From NCBI RefSeq assembly GCF_003205205.1, contig NZ_QJRL01000005.1, forward strand, positions 222,582 through 286,581: a DNA stretch of 64,000 nucleotides, in the 5' to 3' direction. Below are positions 8,405 through 17,672 of the stretch, one piece after another. Positions within the stretch are counted from its first letter, which is position 1; each line of letters starts with the position of its first letter. The notes below the pieces were generated by a model. That model made no database searches, was not told the DNA's origin, and saw nothing but the letters and a program-made list of their open reading frames with translations. The translations under genes were made by a program, and so were the position numbers. This stretch comes from Pseudomonas sp. LB-090624 (GTDB lineage Bacteria; Pseudomonadota; Gammaproteobacteria; Pseudomonadales; Pseudomonadaceae).

Positions 8405-9715
8405 TTAGAAGCTGTTCTGCAGGTTCCCCGGTTTGCCCAGGTACTTCCGGACCTTGGCAACCTCCACCGCCTGCACCTCTGGAGCAGCATTTCCCCAACT
8501 GTTACGCACGTAGGTCAACACCGCTGCAATGTCGGCATCGCTGAGTTTCCAGTCGAACGAAGGCATGCCAGCACCGGTTACGTTTGCATCAGTTATCGCG
8601 GCTCTGCTACCGGACAGTACGGTTGTCACCAGGTTGGAGTGGCTTGGTGCACGAATCCCCGGATTGTCGGCGAAGGCGGTGACCATGCCTGGAATACCCT
8701 CACCGGCGACATTGTGGCAGGCCATGCAGTTGTACTCATACACAGCTGCACCACGGCGCATGACTGGCGTCGCTTGAGCAAGCGCTTTGGGCCTGGCGCT
8801 CTGTGAGCCTGGCAATGACAGCAGGTATACGGCAATCGCTGCTAGGTCCTGATCAGTGAAATACTGGGTCGAAAACTCGACAACCTCTGCCATCGTGCCT
8901 GATGCGACTGCCTGATGGTTGCTACCGGTCTTGAGGTACTGCTGGATCTGCTCGGCGTTCCAGGCCCCCAGACCGTGGTAACGCTCCCCGGTGATTTCGG
9001 GGGCATGGCTGCCCGCTACTTCGGCACCTTGCAGGTAGCGGCCAGTATCGCCGCCGAGCAGGTTCTTCGGCGTGTGGCACGAGGCACAATGGCCAGCACC
9101 GTCTACCAGATAACGGCCGCGATTCCATTGTTCAGACTGCGATGGGTCGGCCTGGAATGTTGAATTGTCGAAGAACAGCAGGTTCCAGCCGTGCATCGCC
9201 AGGCGAATGTTGTAGGGGAAGCCTAGCGTGTTCTGCTTAGCCGGCTGCTCGACAGGTTGCAGTGAGCGTATGTAGGCCCATAAGTCGTGCATGTCATCGT
9301 CATTGAAACGCACGTAAGCGTTGTAGGGCATGGCCGGGTACAACAGCTGCCCATCCTTGTGCTTGCCGTGGCGCACGGCACGGAAGAAGTCGCGCTCGGT
9401 CCAGTGGCCCAGGCCGGTGTTGAGGGCGGGGGTGATGTTGGTTGAATAGACCACGCCGAACGGTGTCTGCAAACCATAGCCGCCGGCAAAGGGCTTGCCG
9501 CCTGGGACACTGTGGCAAGCGGCGCAGTCGCCCTGAATCGCCACATAGGCACCACGGGCGATGGCGGCCGGGTCGGCGGGACTGGCCTGGGCGGCCGTGA
9601 CCTGGTCGTCGGCGACATCATCGGCAGCGGTATTGTTGTTGCTGTACAGGGCGGCGGCCAGCCCCACCAGTGCCAGCGAGGCGACAGTCGCTGCCAGCAG
9701 TTTTTTCTTGCTCAT
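8405..9715 (-). CDS. Triheme cytochrome c subunit of a gluconate-dehydrogenase-like complex (copy 1)
   Basis: 436-aa membrane-anchored electron-transfer subunit passing electrons from the flavoprotein to ubiquinone. Three CxxCH heme sites are visible: CAACH 64-68, CASCH 210-214 and CMACH 330-334. An N-terminal hydrophobic segment (about 5-23) serves as signal/anchor. I chose ATG at 9715, preceded by GAGGAGA, over longer in-frame starts inside the upstream gene. It follows the GMC gene with an 11-nt gap and is the last gene of a small subunit-GMC-cytochrome operon. The family includes gluconate, 2-ketogluconate, sorbitol and fructose dehydrogenase cytochromes. Confidence 0.9.
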   Translation of the reverse strand: MSKKKLLAATVASLALVGLAAALYSNNNTAADDVADDQVTAAQASPADPAAIARGAYVAIQGDCAACHSVPGGKPFAGGYGLQTPFGVVYSTNITPALNTGLGHWTERDFFRAVRHGKHKDGQLLYPAMPYNAYVRFNDDDMHDLWAYIRSLQPVEQPAKQNTLGFPYNIRLAMHGWNLLFFDNSTFQADPSQSEQWNRGRYLVDGAGHCASCHTPKNLLGGDTGRYLQGAEVAGSHAPEITGERYHGLGAWNAEQIQQYLKTGSNHQAVASGTMAEVVEFSTQYFTDQDLAAIAVYLLSLPGSQSARPKALAQATPVMRRGAAVYEYNCMACHNVAGEGIPGMVTAFADNPGIRAPSHSNLVTTVLSGSRAAITDANVTGAGMPSFDWKLSDADIAAVLTYVRNSWGNAAPEVQAVEVAKVRKYLGKPGNLQNSF

Positions 9716-9726
9716 GCCAGCTCTCC

Positions 9727-11502
9727 TCATGCTTGCACCAATGGGCCAGGGTTTTTCAGGTAGTGCTCGAGAATCGCCTTGGCGGTCCACAACGCCAGCG
9801 CACCGATGGTCACGGTGGGGTTATAGCCGCCATTATTGGGGAACGATGAAGCGCCAAGCACGAACACGTTATGCGCGGCCCAGGATTGCTGGTAGCGGTT
9901 CAGCGCGCTGGTGGTGGGGTCGGTGCCCATGACCACGCCGCCGTTGGTGTGAGACGAGTCATTGGCGCGAAATGGCGTGTAGTGATCTGCAGCGAAGTTG
10001 TAGGACTCGATGTGCTGGCCTCCGACGGCCTTGGCGATCTGCTCGCACTTTTGCCGGATGAACTCACCTGAGCGTTTGTCGTTGAGGTTGTAATCGAACG
10101 TCATGCGCATCAGCGGTCGACCGTAGTTGTCCTTGTAGGTCGGGTCCAGGTCGAAGTACATGTCTTCATGCGCGTAGCTGGTGCCTTGACCCTGGATCAT
10201 CGCCCAGTTCTGATAGCTGTGGCGGAAGGCCTGCTTCCATCCCTTGCCCCAGGCCGGGGCGCCTTTTGGCAGTACGCCGGCCATGCCAATCGGCAAGCCG
10301 CTGTTGGATAACGACTGAATGCCCGCACCGCCAATGAACCCCAACCCGCTGTGGTCGAAGTTGTCGGCGTTGAAGTCGTCGATCTGAATCGCCAGGCAGC
10401 CGGTGTTCATGAACGGGTTGAGGTGTGCGTTCTCGAACCACAGGTAGGCATACGAAAGGGTCTGGAAGCTGTAGTTGCGGCCGATCACGCCGCGTCGTGT
10501 GCGCGGGTCGTAAGGCTCGCCGATGCCCGAGAGCAGCATCAGGCGCACATTGTCGAGTTGATAGGCGGCGACGATGACGATGTCGGCGGGTTGTTCACCA
10601 CGCACGCCATTCTTGTCTACGTAGGTGACGCCGGTTGCGGTCTTGCCATCGGGCGACTTGTTGATATGCAGTACTTCGGTTTCAGTCAGCAGTTCGAAAC
10701 TTGAGTGGCGCATCAATGCCGGCACCACGCAGGCGTTGGGGCTGCTTTTGGACCAGTTGCCGCAGCCGAACAGCTGGCAGTAACCGCAATAGGTGCAGGG
10801 CCCCATGCGTACCCCCAGCGGGTTGACGTAGGCCTGGGATATCGTCCCGGCAGGTACCGGGAACGGGTGGTAGCCCATCTGCGTAGTCTTCTCGCTGAAG
10901 ATGTCGTTCCAGTGGCTCGGGACCAATGGCGGCGTAGGGAATTCACGGCTGCGTGAGCCCTCGAACGGGTTGCCGCCGGGCATGACCACGCCTTGGATGA
11001 CACCTGCCTTGCCACTCGTGCCGGCGATGCGCTCGAACCGATCGTAGAAAGGCTCCAGTTCCTGGTAGGTGACACCCCAGTCCTGCACCTGCAGGCCAGG
11101 CAGCAAGTGGCCCTTGCCGTAACGCTCCACGGTCTTGCTGTAAGGCTCGAAGTCGAACGGGTTGAAGCGCCAGGAGGCTGCGGCCCAGTGCGTGCCTGCG
11201 CCACCCACATTGTTGCCGAGGGTGAGGTTGCTCCACTCGCGAACGGGCAGCGCCTCCTGACGGGCGTTGTTGCGTACGGTGTAGGTTTCCTGGCGCGGTG
11301 CCTGAAGAATTTCCCTGCGCGTTGCCCAGCGCAGCTCGTCGGTGTCCACCGAGGGTGGAAAGTCGGTGGCAGTGTCACGCCAGGCGCCGCGTTCGATGGC
11401 GACTACCCGCAGCCCAGCCCTGGCCAGTTCCTCTGCAATCACCGAGCCCGACCAGCCCAGGCCGATGACTACCACGTCCGCTTTAGGTCTTGTTGTTCTC
11501 AT
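9727..11502 (-). CDS. GMC flavoprotein (large) subunit of a gluconate-dehydrogenase-like complex (copy 1)
   Basis: 591-aa FAD enzyme oxidising a hydroxyl of a sugar or sugar acid in the periplasm. The FAD dinucleotide motif VVIGLGWSGS lies at residues 11-20. A cysteine cluster GPCTYCGYCQLFGCG (Cys236, 239, 242, 247) resembles the Fe-S ligand region reported for FAD glucose and fructose dehydrogenases. The C-terminal GMC end carries SSHTNGG (His518) and GGYNPT (Asn561). No classical signal peptide is seen; relatives are co-exported by the Tat signal of the small subunit encoded just upstream. Substrate could be gluconate, 2-ketogluconate or another polyol or aldonate. Confidence 0.9.
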   Translation of the reverse strand: MRTTRPKADVVVIGLGWSGSVIAEELARAGLRVVAIERGAWRDTATDFPPSVDTDELRWATRREILQAPRQETYTVRNNARQEALPVREWSNLTLGNNVGGAGTHWAAASWRFNPFDFEPYSKTVERYGKGHLLPGLQVQDWGVTYQELEPFYDRFERIAGTSGKAGVIQGVVMPGGNPFEGSRSREFPTPPLVPSHWNDIFSEKTTQMGYHPFPVPAGTISQAYVNPLGVRMGPCTYCGYCQLFGCGNWSKSSPNACVVPALMRHSSFELLTETEVLHINKSPDGKTATGVTYVDKNGVRGEQPADIVIVAAYQLDNVRLMLLSGIGEPYDPRTRRGVIGRNYSFQTLSYAYLWFENAHLNPFMNTGCLAIQIDDFNADNFDHSGLGFIGGAGIQSLSNSGLPIGMAGVLPKGAPAWGKGWKQAFRHSYQNWAMIQGQGTSYAHEDMYFDLDPTYKDNYGRPLMRMTFDYNLNDKRSGEFIRQKCEQIAKAVGGQHIESYNFAADHYTPFRANDSSHTNGGVVMGTDPTTSALNRYQQSWAAHNVFVLGASSFPNNGGYNPTVTIGALALWTAKAILEHYLKNPGPLVQA

Positions 11503-11589
11503 GCGTGTTCCTTGGTTCGCGCGCAGCCGGGCCCCGGCAGATGCCGTGACCGCCTTGCGTGAAGGGTGTGCGATATGCCGTGTTTCCGG

Positions 11590-12306
11590 TCAGACTGCCT
11601 TGTCGAGCAGGCTCACAGGTTCCAGGTGGAGTGGTTGGCCCTTTTTGTGGAGGTAGGGCCGGTAGTCGTAGCGTGCCCCCGGAAAACCGATCAAGCGCCA
11701 GCCCACCATGTTGCGGTTGCCGCCGTACATCGGGTCAGCCAGGTAACCTTCACGCACGTTCTGCAGCAGCAAAGCGAAGAACTCGGCATCCAGCGGCAAT
11801 GGCAGGCGGTTTTGGCCGGCTTCCATGGCGCGAAGCAGGTCGTCCTGGCGGTCGGGTTCGAGTGCGCTGAACAACTTTCCGTACTGAGTGCGACAGTGCT
11901 CGCCCAGGCGTGCAAGGGCTTCACGGTAACGCTGGGCGGGGGTCAGCCGGAACTGCGGTCCTTGTTCTGCCGTACCTTGCTTGAAGGGGCCAAGGCGATA
12001 GGTGCTGGCCGCCTGGCCGTAGGGGCCCGCCAGCTGGCGGTCAACAAAGACCACGCAACCCGCCTGACTGGCACTCATGCCCAGTTCGTCTTCGGGAATG
12101 AGCCGGTCGAAGAGGGCGGCCACTTCGTGCGCTTCGGCAGCGGTGAAGTACACCAGTGCACCCGGGGTTGGCGGCGACGGCAGCGCATCAGCCTGGGTGC
12201 CGGCAGGGAAGTGGCTATCGGAACCTATCACGCCGGCGCTGGCGCTGCTGATCGCGCCAAGGGCGCTGATTTGAACAAGCGATATCAAGGCTTCACGTCT
12301 GTTCAT
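11590..12306 (-). CDS. Small (gamma) subunit of a gluconate-dehydrogenase-like complex (copy 1), Tat-exported
   Basis: 238-aa gluconate 2-dehydrogenase subunit 3 family protein. The N-terminus MNRREALISLVQISALGA has a twin-arginine plus hydrophobic stretch suited to Tat export of the whole enzyme. Family signatures are FDRLIPEDELGMSASQAGC (about 66-84) and DPMYGGNRNMVGWRLIGFPG (about 193-212). I chose the start at 12306, preceded by GAGGA, because only it places the RR at the extreme N-terminus. It is first in the operon with the GMC and cytochrome genes and diverges from a LacI regulator. Confidence 0.87.
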   Translation of the reverse strand: MNRREALISLVQISALGAISSASAGVIGSDSHFPAGTQADALPSPPTPGALVYFTAAEAHEVAALFDRLIPEDELGMSASQAGCVVFVDRQLAGPYGQAASTYRLGPFKQGTAEQGPQFRLTPAQRYREALARLGEHCRTQYGKLFSALEPDRQDDLLRAMEAGQNRLPLPLDAEFFALLLQNVREGYLADPMYGGNRNMVGWRLIGFPGARYDYRPYLHKKGQPLHLEPVSLLDKAV

Positions 12307-12602
12307 GTCCATCATCCTCAGGACGTGCGTCGACCGCAATCGATGCGCTGGCACCGCGCGATGACGCATGAGTTATTGTTATCGGCTTGATGCAACGTTC
12401 GCCGCACACTGTGTGTACGGCCGGGCAGGCAGGTCCCCGGCACGTCACCGACGGGGCTGGACGTTGCTTCGAATCCAAGCGGAGCGAGTCTAGGGCTGCG
12501 ACAGAACATCGCGCCACGATGCTTTTGATGGGTTTCCTTCAAAATTTTCGCAGGCTACTCTTGCGCGACTTATCGAACGCTGGACCACGGGGTAGGGCAG
12601 GT

Positions 12603-13634
12603 ATGTCTTCAGAGGGCAAAGGGCAGGGGCGTGCGGCAGTCACCTTGAGCGATGTGGCTCGCTTGGCTGGTGTTGCGCCCATGACGGTATCGCGCTATCT
12701 CAACCAGCCGGAAACAGTGCGTGAGCCTACCCGCCTGAAAGTCCGCCGGGCCATCGAGCAGACCGGCTATGTACACAACCGCCTGGCCGGTGCGCTGAAA
12801 TCCAGCCGGACTCGGCTGGTGGCGGTGGTGGTGCCGATGGTGACCAACCCGATTTTTTCCGACGCCTTCCAGGCGATCAACGAGCGCCTGGCCAAGGCTG
12901 GGTATCAGGTGCTGTTGGGTGTCTCCGGTTACCAGTGCGAGCAGGAGCAGGAGCTGCTTGAGGTAATCCTCAGTCGCCGCCCGGACGGCATCATCCTTAC
13001 CGGCACCCTGCATACCACTACCAGCCGCAACCGCCTGCGGGCCGCCGGGGTGCCGGTGGTCGAAACCTGGGATTTGTCGGCCGAACCCATCGATATGTTG
13101 GTCGGGTTTTCCCACGAGCAGGCGGGCCGCGATGTTGCTCGGCATTTGCTTGGCCAAGGCTATCGGCATTTCGCCCTGCTCGCTGTCGACGACCCACGCG
13201 GCTTGCGGCGTGCCGACAGTTTCAGCAAGACCCTGGCAGAGGAGGGGGGCACTGACCTGTATCGGCGCACCTGGCAAGGCTTGCCTTCACTGGCGCAGGG
13301 GCGCGAGGGCCTGAGCGCCTTGTTGCAGGCTTTGCCAAGCGACCAGCCCGGGCCTTGCGTGGTGGTGTGCACCTCCGACACCATCGCCCAGGGTGTGCTC
13401 ACCGAAGCAGCTTCCCGTGGCATTCGCGTGCCTGAACAATTGGCGGTGATGGGGTTCGGCGACATGGCATTCGCGGCTCACACCTTTCCCGCCTTGTCCA
13501 CGGTCAGGATCGACGGCACGCTCATGGGCCACACGGCCGCAACGATGCTTTTGGAGCGCTTGCAGGGTGATAGCGTGGCGTCGAAAACGGTCGATATCGG
13601 CTTCGAGCTGGTGAAGCGGGAGAGCACTATCTAG
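12603..13634 (+). CDS. LacI-family repressor (GntR/gluconate-type)
   Basis: 343-aa sugar-responsive regulator. The HTH runs from about residue 14 (VTLSDVARLAGVAPMTVSRY) with the hinge helix HNRLAGALKSSRT. The effector domain begins with LVAVVVPMVTNPIFSDAF, typical of LacI proteins of the gluconate-repressor branch. ATG 12603 is preferred over several upstream in-frame codons with no regulator sequence. It lies between the copy-1 dehydrogenase operon and the acid-sugar dehydratase operon. Two GGTAACG-type palindromes downstream are its most likely targets. Confidence 0.9.
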   Translation: MSSEGKGQGRAAVTLSDVARLAGVAPMTVSRYLNQPETVREPTRLKVRRAIEQTGYVHNRLAGALKSSRTRLVAVVVPMVTNPIFSDAFQAINERLAKAGYQVLLGVSGYQCEQEQELLEVILSRRPDGIILTGTLHTTTSRNRLRAAGVPVVETWDLSAEPIDMLVGFSHEQAGRDVARHLLGQGYRHFALLAVDDPRGLRRADSFSKTLAEEGGTDLYRRTWQGLPSLAQGREGLSALLQALPSDQPGPCVVVCTSDTIAQGVLTEAASRGIRVPEQLAVMGFGDMAFAAHTFPALSTVRIDGTLMGHTAATMLLERLQGDSVASKTVDIGFELVKRESTI

Positions 13635-13662
13635 CGGGGGCAAGCGCTGTTTGGCGGCTAAA

Positions 13663-13674
13663 AGATAACGTTAC
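13663..13674. promoter_or_regulatory. Candidate LacI operator O1
   Basis: GATAACGTTACC is a 12-bp palindrome with one mismatched pair and a central CG, the usual architecture of LacI/GntR-type operators. Read in reverse it is GGTAACGTTATC, matching the core of O2 (GGTAACGATACC) at 9 of 12 positions or better depending on strand. It lies just after the lacI gene and 121 nt before the dehydratase start. Confidence 0.55.
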
Positions 13675-13710
13675 CAGATCGATTTTTTTCATTGAATCGT
13701 TGAAATCCTC

Positions 13711-13739
13711 TTGTCCATCTTGGCTCGATGAGCTAGGTT
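13711..13739 (+). promoter_or_regulatory. Possible sigma-70 promoter of the dehydratase operon
   Basis: TTGTCC (13711-13716), a 17-nt spacer and TAGGTT (13734-13739) could serve as weak -35 and -10 elements. A start near 13746 would put operator O2 directly on the transcription start, as expected for repression. Confidence 0.3.
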
Positions 13740-13747
13740 TTTAGCGG

Positions 13748-13767
13748 AAATGGTAACGATACCATTT
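13748..13767. promoter_or_regulatory. Candidate LacI operator O2
   Basis: Arms AAATGGTA (13748-13755) and TACCATTT (13760-13767) are perfect reverse complements around ACGA. It sits 28 nt before the dehydratase start codon and shares the GGTAACG core with O1, 89 bp away centre to centre. Confidence 0.65.
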
Positions 13768-13794
13768 GGCTGGAATGGATTCAGGATAAGAACA

Positions 13795-14997
13795 ATGTCC
13801 AAGATAACCTGCGTTAGAACCTTGCGCCTGCCCGAGCGCCCCAAGCTGATCTGGCTGGAGATCGAAACCGATGAAGGGCTTATTGGCCTCGGCGAAACCT
13901 TTCGCGGTGCTGCCACCGTCGAAGCGGCGATACATGAACTCATTGCGCCAGGCCTGATCGGCAGGGATTCGCGGCAGATCGAGGCCATCGCCCTGGAGCT
14001 CACCAACCCCTACATCGGCTACCACAGCGCAAGCGCTGAAATCCGCGCCGCCAGTGCGGTCGACATTGCTCTGTGGGACCTCAAGGGACAGCGCCATGGA
14101 GTGCCGATTCACGAAGCCATGGGCGGTGCCTGCCGCGAGCGGATTCGCGTCTACAACACCTGCGCCGGCTACGATTTCAACACTCAGCAAGGTGCACGCC
14201 GCGAGATCACTGCGGCTGATCGTGCGCAGGGCCCCTATGACGACCAACTGGCCTTCAGTCGCGATGCTGGCGCCCTGGCGATCAGCCTGGTTGAAGAGGG
14301 ATACACGGCCATGAAAATCTGGCCGTTCGACCCGTTTGCCCGCCAGCAAGGGGCCAACAGCATCAGCCTTGAAGAGGTGCGCAAAGGCTGTGAGGCGTTC
14401 CGCCAGATTCGCGAGGCTGTGGGGGATCGCATCGAAATCATGTGCGAGCTGCACAGCCTCTGGGACAGCACTGCAGCCCTGCGTATCTGCCAGGCATTGG
14501 AGGCCTTCGATGTGTACTGGGTGGAAGACCCGCTGTGCAAGATGGACGATGCCCAGGCCCTGGCGGACCTGCGTAACCGCACCCGGGTGCCGATCTGCGC
14601 CAGCGAGACACTCGGCGGCAGCACTGCCTACCGCGACCTGCTCAACGCCGGCAGCCTCGATTACCTGATGCTGGACCTGGTGTGGTGCGGTGGTTTCACC
14701 GAGGCGCGCAAGATTGCCGCGTTGGCCCAGGCCTACAACAAGCCCCTGGCACCGCATGACTGCACCGGACCGGTGGCGCTGTTCGCCGGCCTGCACTTGG
14801 GGCTGCATGCACCCACTGCTGTGCTGCAGGAGGTCGTGCGCGCTTCGCTGTCGACCTGGTATGGGGAACTGGTGACCCATCTGCCGCAGATCGAAGCGGG
14901 CTTCGCGCTCGCGCCTACCCTGCCGGGATTGGGGACGGCGCTGCGGCCGGAGACCAGGCAGCGTGCGGACGCAATCATCCGAGAAACCCACTGCTGA
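13795..14997 (+). CDS. Enolase-superfamily acid-sugar dehydratase/racemase (mandelate racemase subgroup)
   Basis: 400-aa cytoplasmic enzyme with the two-domain enolase-superfamily layout. Probable metal ligands are Glu218 (MCELH), Glu244 (WVEDP) and Glu271 (CASETLGG). Lys174 in AMKIWPFDP, His220 next to the first ligand and His321 in APHDCTGP are candidate acid/base residues. This arrangement is seen in D-galactonate, gluconate and mannonate dehydratases. ATG 13795 follows AGGA. It is first in a run with an MFS permease and exported proteins and lies beside aldonate-generating dehydrogenases, so dehydration of an aldonate to a 2-keto-3-deoxy acid is likely. Specificity is not certain. Confidence 0.85.
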   Translation: MSKITCVRTLRLPERPKLIWLEIETDEGLIGLGETFRGAATVEAAIHELIAPGLIGRDSRQIEAIALELTNPYIGYHSASAEIRAASAVDIALWDLKGQRHGVPIHEAMGGACRERIRVYNTCAGYDFNTQQGARREITAADRAQGPYDDQLAFSRDAGALAISLVEEGYTAMKIWPFDPFARQQGANSISLEEVRKGCEAFRQIREAVGDRIEIMCELHSLWDSTAALRICQALEAFDVYWVEDPLCKMDDAQALADLRNRTRVPICASETLGGSTAYRDLLNAGSLDYLMLDLVWCGGFTEARKIAALAQAYNKPLAPHDCTGPVALFAGLHLGLHAPTAVLQEVVRASLSTWYGELVTHLPQIEAGFALAPTLPGLGTALRPETRQRADAIIRETHC

Positions 14998-15050
14998 GTG
15001 GTTGCGGCGCAGCCGCTTGTCTGCGCCGCCAATCCGCCATCGAGAATACA

Positions 15051-16439
15051 ATGAAAAAAACACATTCTCTGCGCCGTTTTTTTGCCGAGCATCGCCGTTA
15101 CGAAGTCATCATCCTGCTGTTTGTAATGATGATCATCAACCAGGGCGACCGCGCCACGCTCTCCATTGCCGGCGCCAGCCTGGCCGATGAGATGGGCTTG
15201 GGGCATGCCCAGATGGGCTGGCTGTTCTCGGCCTTCGCCTGGGCCTACATGCTGCTGCAACTACCCGGCGGACTGGCCATCGACCGGTTCGGCAGCATTC
15301 GTGTGCTGGGCTTGGCGATCGTGGCCTGGTCGGTCTTCACCGGGCTGATTGGCACAGTGGCGATGATGCCGGTGGGGCTCGCGTTTTTCGCCGTGTTCAT
15401 CCTGCGTTTCATGGTCGGCGCGGCCGAGGCCCCGTGCTTTCCTGCCAACAGCAAGATCGTTTCGATGTGGTTTCCCACTGCCGAGCGCGGGACTGCCACG
15501 GCGATCTTCAATTCTTCGCAGTATTTTGCAGCGGTGGTGTTCACGCCGCTGCTGGCCTGGATATCCACCCGCTGGGGTTGGCCGTGGGTGTTCTATGTGA
15601 TGGGCGTTGCCGGCGTGCTCATGGGGTTGCTGTTCATTCGCCGCATCAAGGCACCCGTGCAGCACCCTTCCATCACACCTTCGGAGCTGGAAACCATGCG
15701 CGTCGGTGGCGCCAGCCTGCGAGAGCATGCTGCAAGCCGCCCGCAGGCAGAGGGCTGGAAACAGACCTGGGAACGTGCCCGTGGGTTGCTCAGGCAACGC
15801 ATGTACCTAGGGATCTACCTGGCCCAATTCTGCATCAGTACCTTGACGTTCTTCTTTCTCACCTGGTTCCCCGTGTACCTGGTGCAGCAGCGCGGGCTGT
15901 CGCTGCTCGACGCCGGGCTGCTCGCGGCCGTGCCGGCGATCTGCGGCTTCGTGGGGGGGATTACCGGTGGCATGGCGTCGGACTGGATGCTGCGCAAAGG
16001 CCTGTCGTTGACCCTGGCGCGCAAGCTGCCGATCTTCATCGGCATGGCGCTGTCGATGAGCATGATCTTGTGCAACTACGTGGAAACCAACCTGCTGGTG
16101 GTGCTGTTCATGGCGCTGGCGTTCTTCGGCAAGGGGGTGGGCGCCTTGGGTTGGGCGATCATCGCGGACGTCTCGCCCAAGGACAGCATTGGCATGAACG
16201 GCGCCATCTTCAATACCTTCGGCAGCCTGGCCGGCATCGTCACACCGGTGGTGATCGGCTACATGGTGCAGTCGATGAACTCGTTCAACGGCGCGTTGAT
16301 CTACGTCGCCCTGAATGCCGTCGGGGCGTTCGTCAGTTACCTGGTGATCGTTGGCCCGCTGCGCCGCCCGGACGAGGGCGCCAACGGCCAGGATGGTGCG
16401 CAACCCGGCCCGCCACTCAACGCTGCGGCTGCCCATTGA
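15051..16439 (+). CDS. MFS permease, ACS type (sugar-acid/anion symporter)
   Basis: 462-aa inner-membrane transporter. Helix 1 contains INQGDRATLSIAGASLADEMG and the helix 2-3 loop IDRFGSIRVLG, followed by RFMVGAAEAPCFPANSK, matching the galactonate/glucarate permease branch. A hydrophilic central loop spans about residues 200-250. The C-terminus is a Pro/Gly/Ala-rich tail. It lies 53 nt after the dehydratase gene in the same direction, so it should import the acid sugar that enzyme uses. Regulation is probably through the LacI operators before the dehydratase. Confidence 0.88.
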   Translation: MKKTHSLRRFFAEHRRYEVIILLFVMMIINQGDRATLSIAGASLADEMGLGHAQMGWLFSAFAWAYMLLQLPGGLAIDRFGSIRVLGLAIVAWSVFTGLIGTVAMMPVGLAFFAVFILRFMVGAAEAPCFPANSKIVSMWFPTAERGTATAIFNSSQYFAAVVFTPLLAWISTRWGWPWVFYVMGVAGVLMGLLFIRRIKAPVQHPSITPSELETMRVGGASLREHAASRPQAEGWKQTWERARGLLRQRMYLGIYLAQFCISTLTFFFLTWFPVYLVQQRGLSLLDAGLLAAVPAICGFVGGITGGMASDWMLRKGLSLTLARKLPIFIGMALSMSMILCNYVETNLLVVLFMALAFFGKGVGALGWAIIADVSPKDSIGMNGAIFNTFGSLAGIVTPVVIGYMVQSMNSFNGALIYVALNAVGAFVSYLVIVGPLRRPDEGANGQDGAQPGPPLNAAAAH

Positions 16440-16478
16440 TTACCCGCTGTGGCCCCATTACTGACAAGGACAACAATA

Positions 16479-17666
16479 ATGTACGAGAAGAGCAGAAAGC
16501 TGTTCAGCGCCTTTAGCCTCGCAACCTGCATGATCGGCCTGGCTGGCACCCCGCAGGCGCACGCCAGCCAGTGGCCAACCATGGGCGCTGCGCTCACCGA
16601 AGTGGCACGCCTGGATTGGCTGTGCAATGCCGTGGCGCTGACCTCTGACGGCCGCATGTTCGTCGGCCTGCCGCGCTGGCCGGGGTTCGAGAAAACCCCC
16701 TCCATTGCTGAGGTCATGCCTGATGGCAGCCTCAAGCCCTTCCCGGGCGGGCAGTGGAACGACTGGGCGCCGGGCAAGCCAAGTGCGGCCGCGTTGGTAA
16801 AGATCAACACCATCCACATCTTCGACGATGACACCTTGTGGGCCATCGACCAAGGCGAGGATGCGGGCCCTGAAGGCATCAATCCCGGGCAGAAGATCCT
16901 CCAGTTCGATACCCGCAGCGGCAAGCTGTTGCGCAGCATCAGCCTACCCGCCAGCGTGCTGCCGGCTGGCGCGAACCTCAATGATTTGCGCCTGGACAGC
17001 GAACACGCCTATGTGACCGACTCCGGCCTGGGTGGGGTGATCGTCGTCAACTTGCGCACCGGTGACGCTGTCAGGCGGCTGGCGGGGCACCCGTCGACGC
17101 AGATGATTCCCACGCGGCGGCCAATCGGTGAAGACGGCCATGTGTTGTTGCTGCCGGACGGCAGTGATCACCAGGTGCACTCAGACCCCATCGAGATCAG
17201 CCCCGATGGCCAGTGGCTCTATTACCAGCCGCTGAGCGGGCCATTGTGGCGGGTACCGACCGCCGGCCTGCGTGACCCGGGGCTGAGCGATGAGCAGTTG
17301 GGCAAGCAAGTGCAGTTCGTCTACAACACCAATCCCCTTACCGGCACCGCAATCGACAGCGCCGGCAACATTTACATGGGTGAGTACGACAAGCCCCGAG
17401 TCACTGTCTATTCGCCAGATGGCACGCTGCGCGTGGTTGCCGAGGACGAACGCCTGGCCAACCCCGACGCGATGATCATCTCCGATCAGCGCGAGCTGTA
17501 TATACCGGTTCCGCAAAGTGCCCGCATGGCGTCTAACCGAGGGCCCGGGGGCAAGGATGCGCTGCAGTTGCCCTTCAAGATCTACAAGCTGCAGCTGCCT
17601 GAAAACCTTGGCGATCGGGAGAAAGTCCCTGGACTGGTCGGCAAACCGTTAGCCACCACGCGTTGA
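16479..17666 (+). CDS. Exported MRJP/yellow-family beta-propeller (SMP-30/lactonase-like)
   Basis: 395 aa with a signal peptide (about residues 1-27, cleavage after AHA). The body has the major royal jelly protein/yellow pattern: DGRMFVGLPRWPGFEK, then PSIAEVMPDGSLKPFPGGQW, then DDDTLWAIDQG, and repeated propeller blades (HAYVTDSGLGG, LYYQPLSGPLWRVPT). Bacterial members are poorly characterised; their fold and the dehydrogenase context suggest a periplasmic sugar lactonase, but that is inference. ATG 16479 follows AAGGA. It comes 39 nt after the MFS gene and before two GlcG-like genes. Confidence 0.78.
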   Translation: MYEKSRKLFSAFSLATCMIGLAGTPQAHASQWPTMGAALTEVARLDWLCNAVALTSDGRMFVGLPRWPGFEKTPSIAEVMPDGSLKPFPGGQWNDWAPGKPSAAALVKINTIHIFDDDTLWAIDQGEDAGPEGINPGQKILQFDTRSGKLLRSISLPASVLPAGANLNDLRLDSEHAYVTDSGLGGVIVVNLRTGDAVRRLAGHPSTQMIPTRRPIGEDGHVLLLPDGSDHQVHSDPIEISPDGQWLYYQPLSGPLWRVPTAGLRDPGLSDEQLGKQVQFVYNTNPLTGTAIDSAGNIYMGEYDKPRVTVYSPDGTLRVVAEDERLANPDAMIISDQRELYIPVPQSARMASNRGPGGKDALQLPFKIYKLQLPENLGDREKVPGLVGKPLATTR

Positions 17667-17672
17667 ACCCCG

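Noticed and set aside
12361..12400. Possible LacI operators GATAACAATAAC (reverse strand) and an AACGTT core between the small-subunit gene and lacI
   Set aside because: They match the O1/O2 core too loosely and lack the central CG or symmetric arms; recorded but not called.
13741..15063. A 440-codon open frame on the minus strand opposite the acid-sugar dehydratase
   Set aside because: It lies entirely antisense to a gene with a full set of catalytic motifs, has no recognisable domains, and reflects high-GC codon bias on the other strand.
15434..16516. Plus-strand 360-codon frame overlapping the MFS gene in another frame
   Set aside because: Translation is rich in Gly/Arg/His with no hydrophobic pattern; it is a frame-shifted shadow of the permease.
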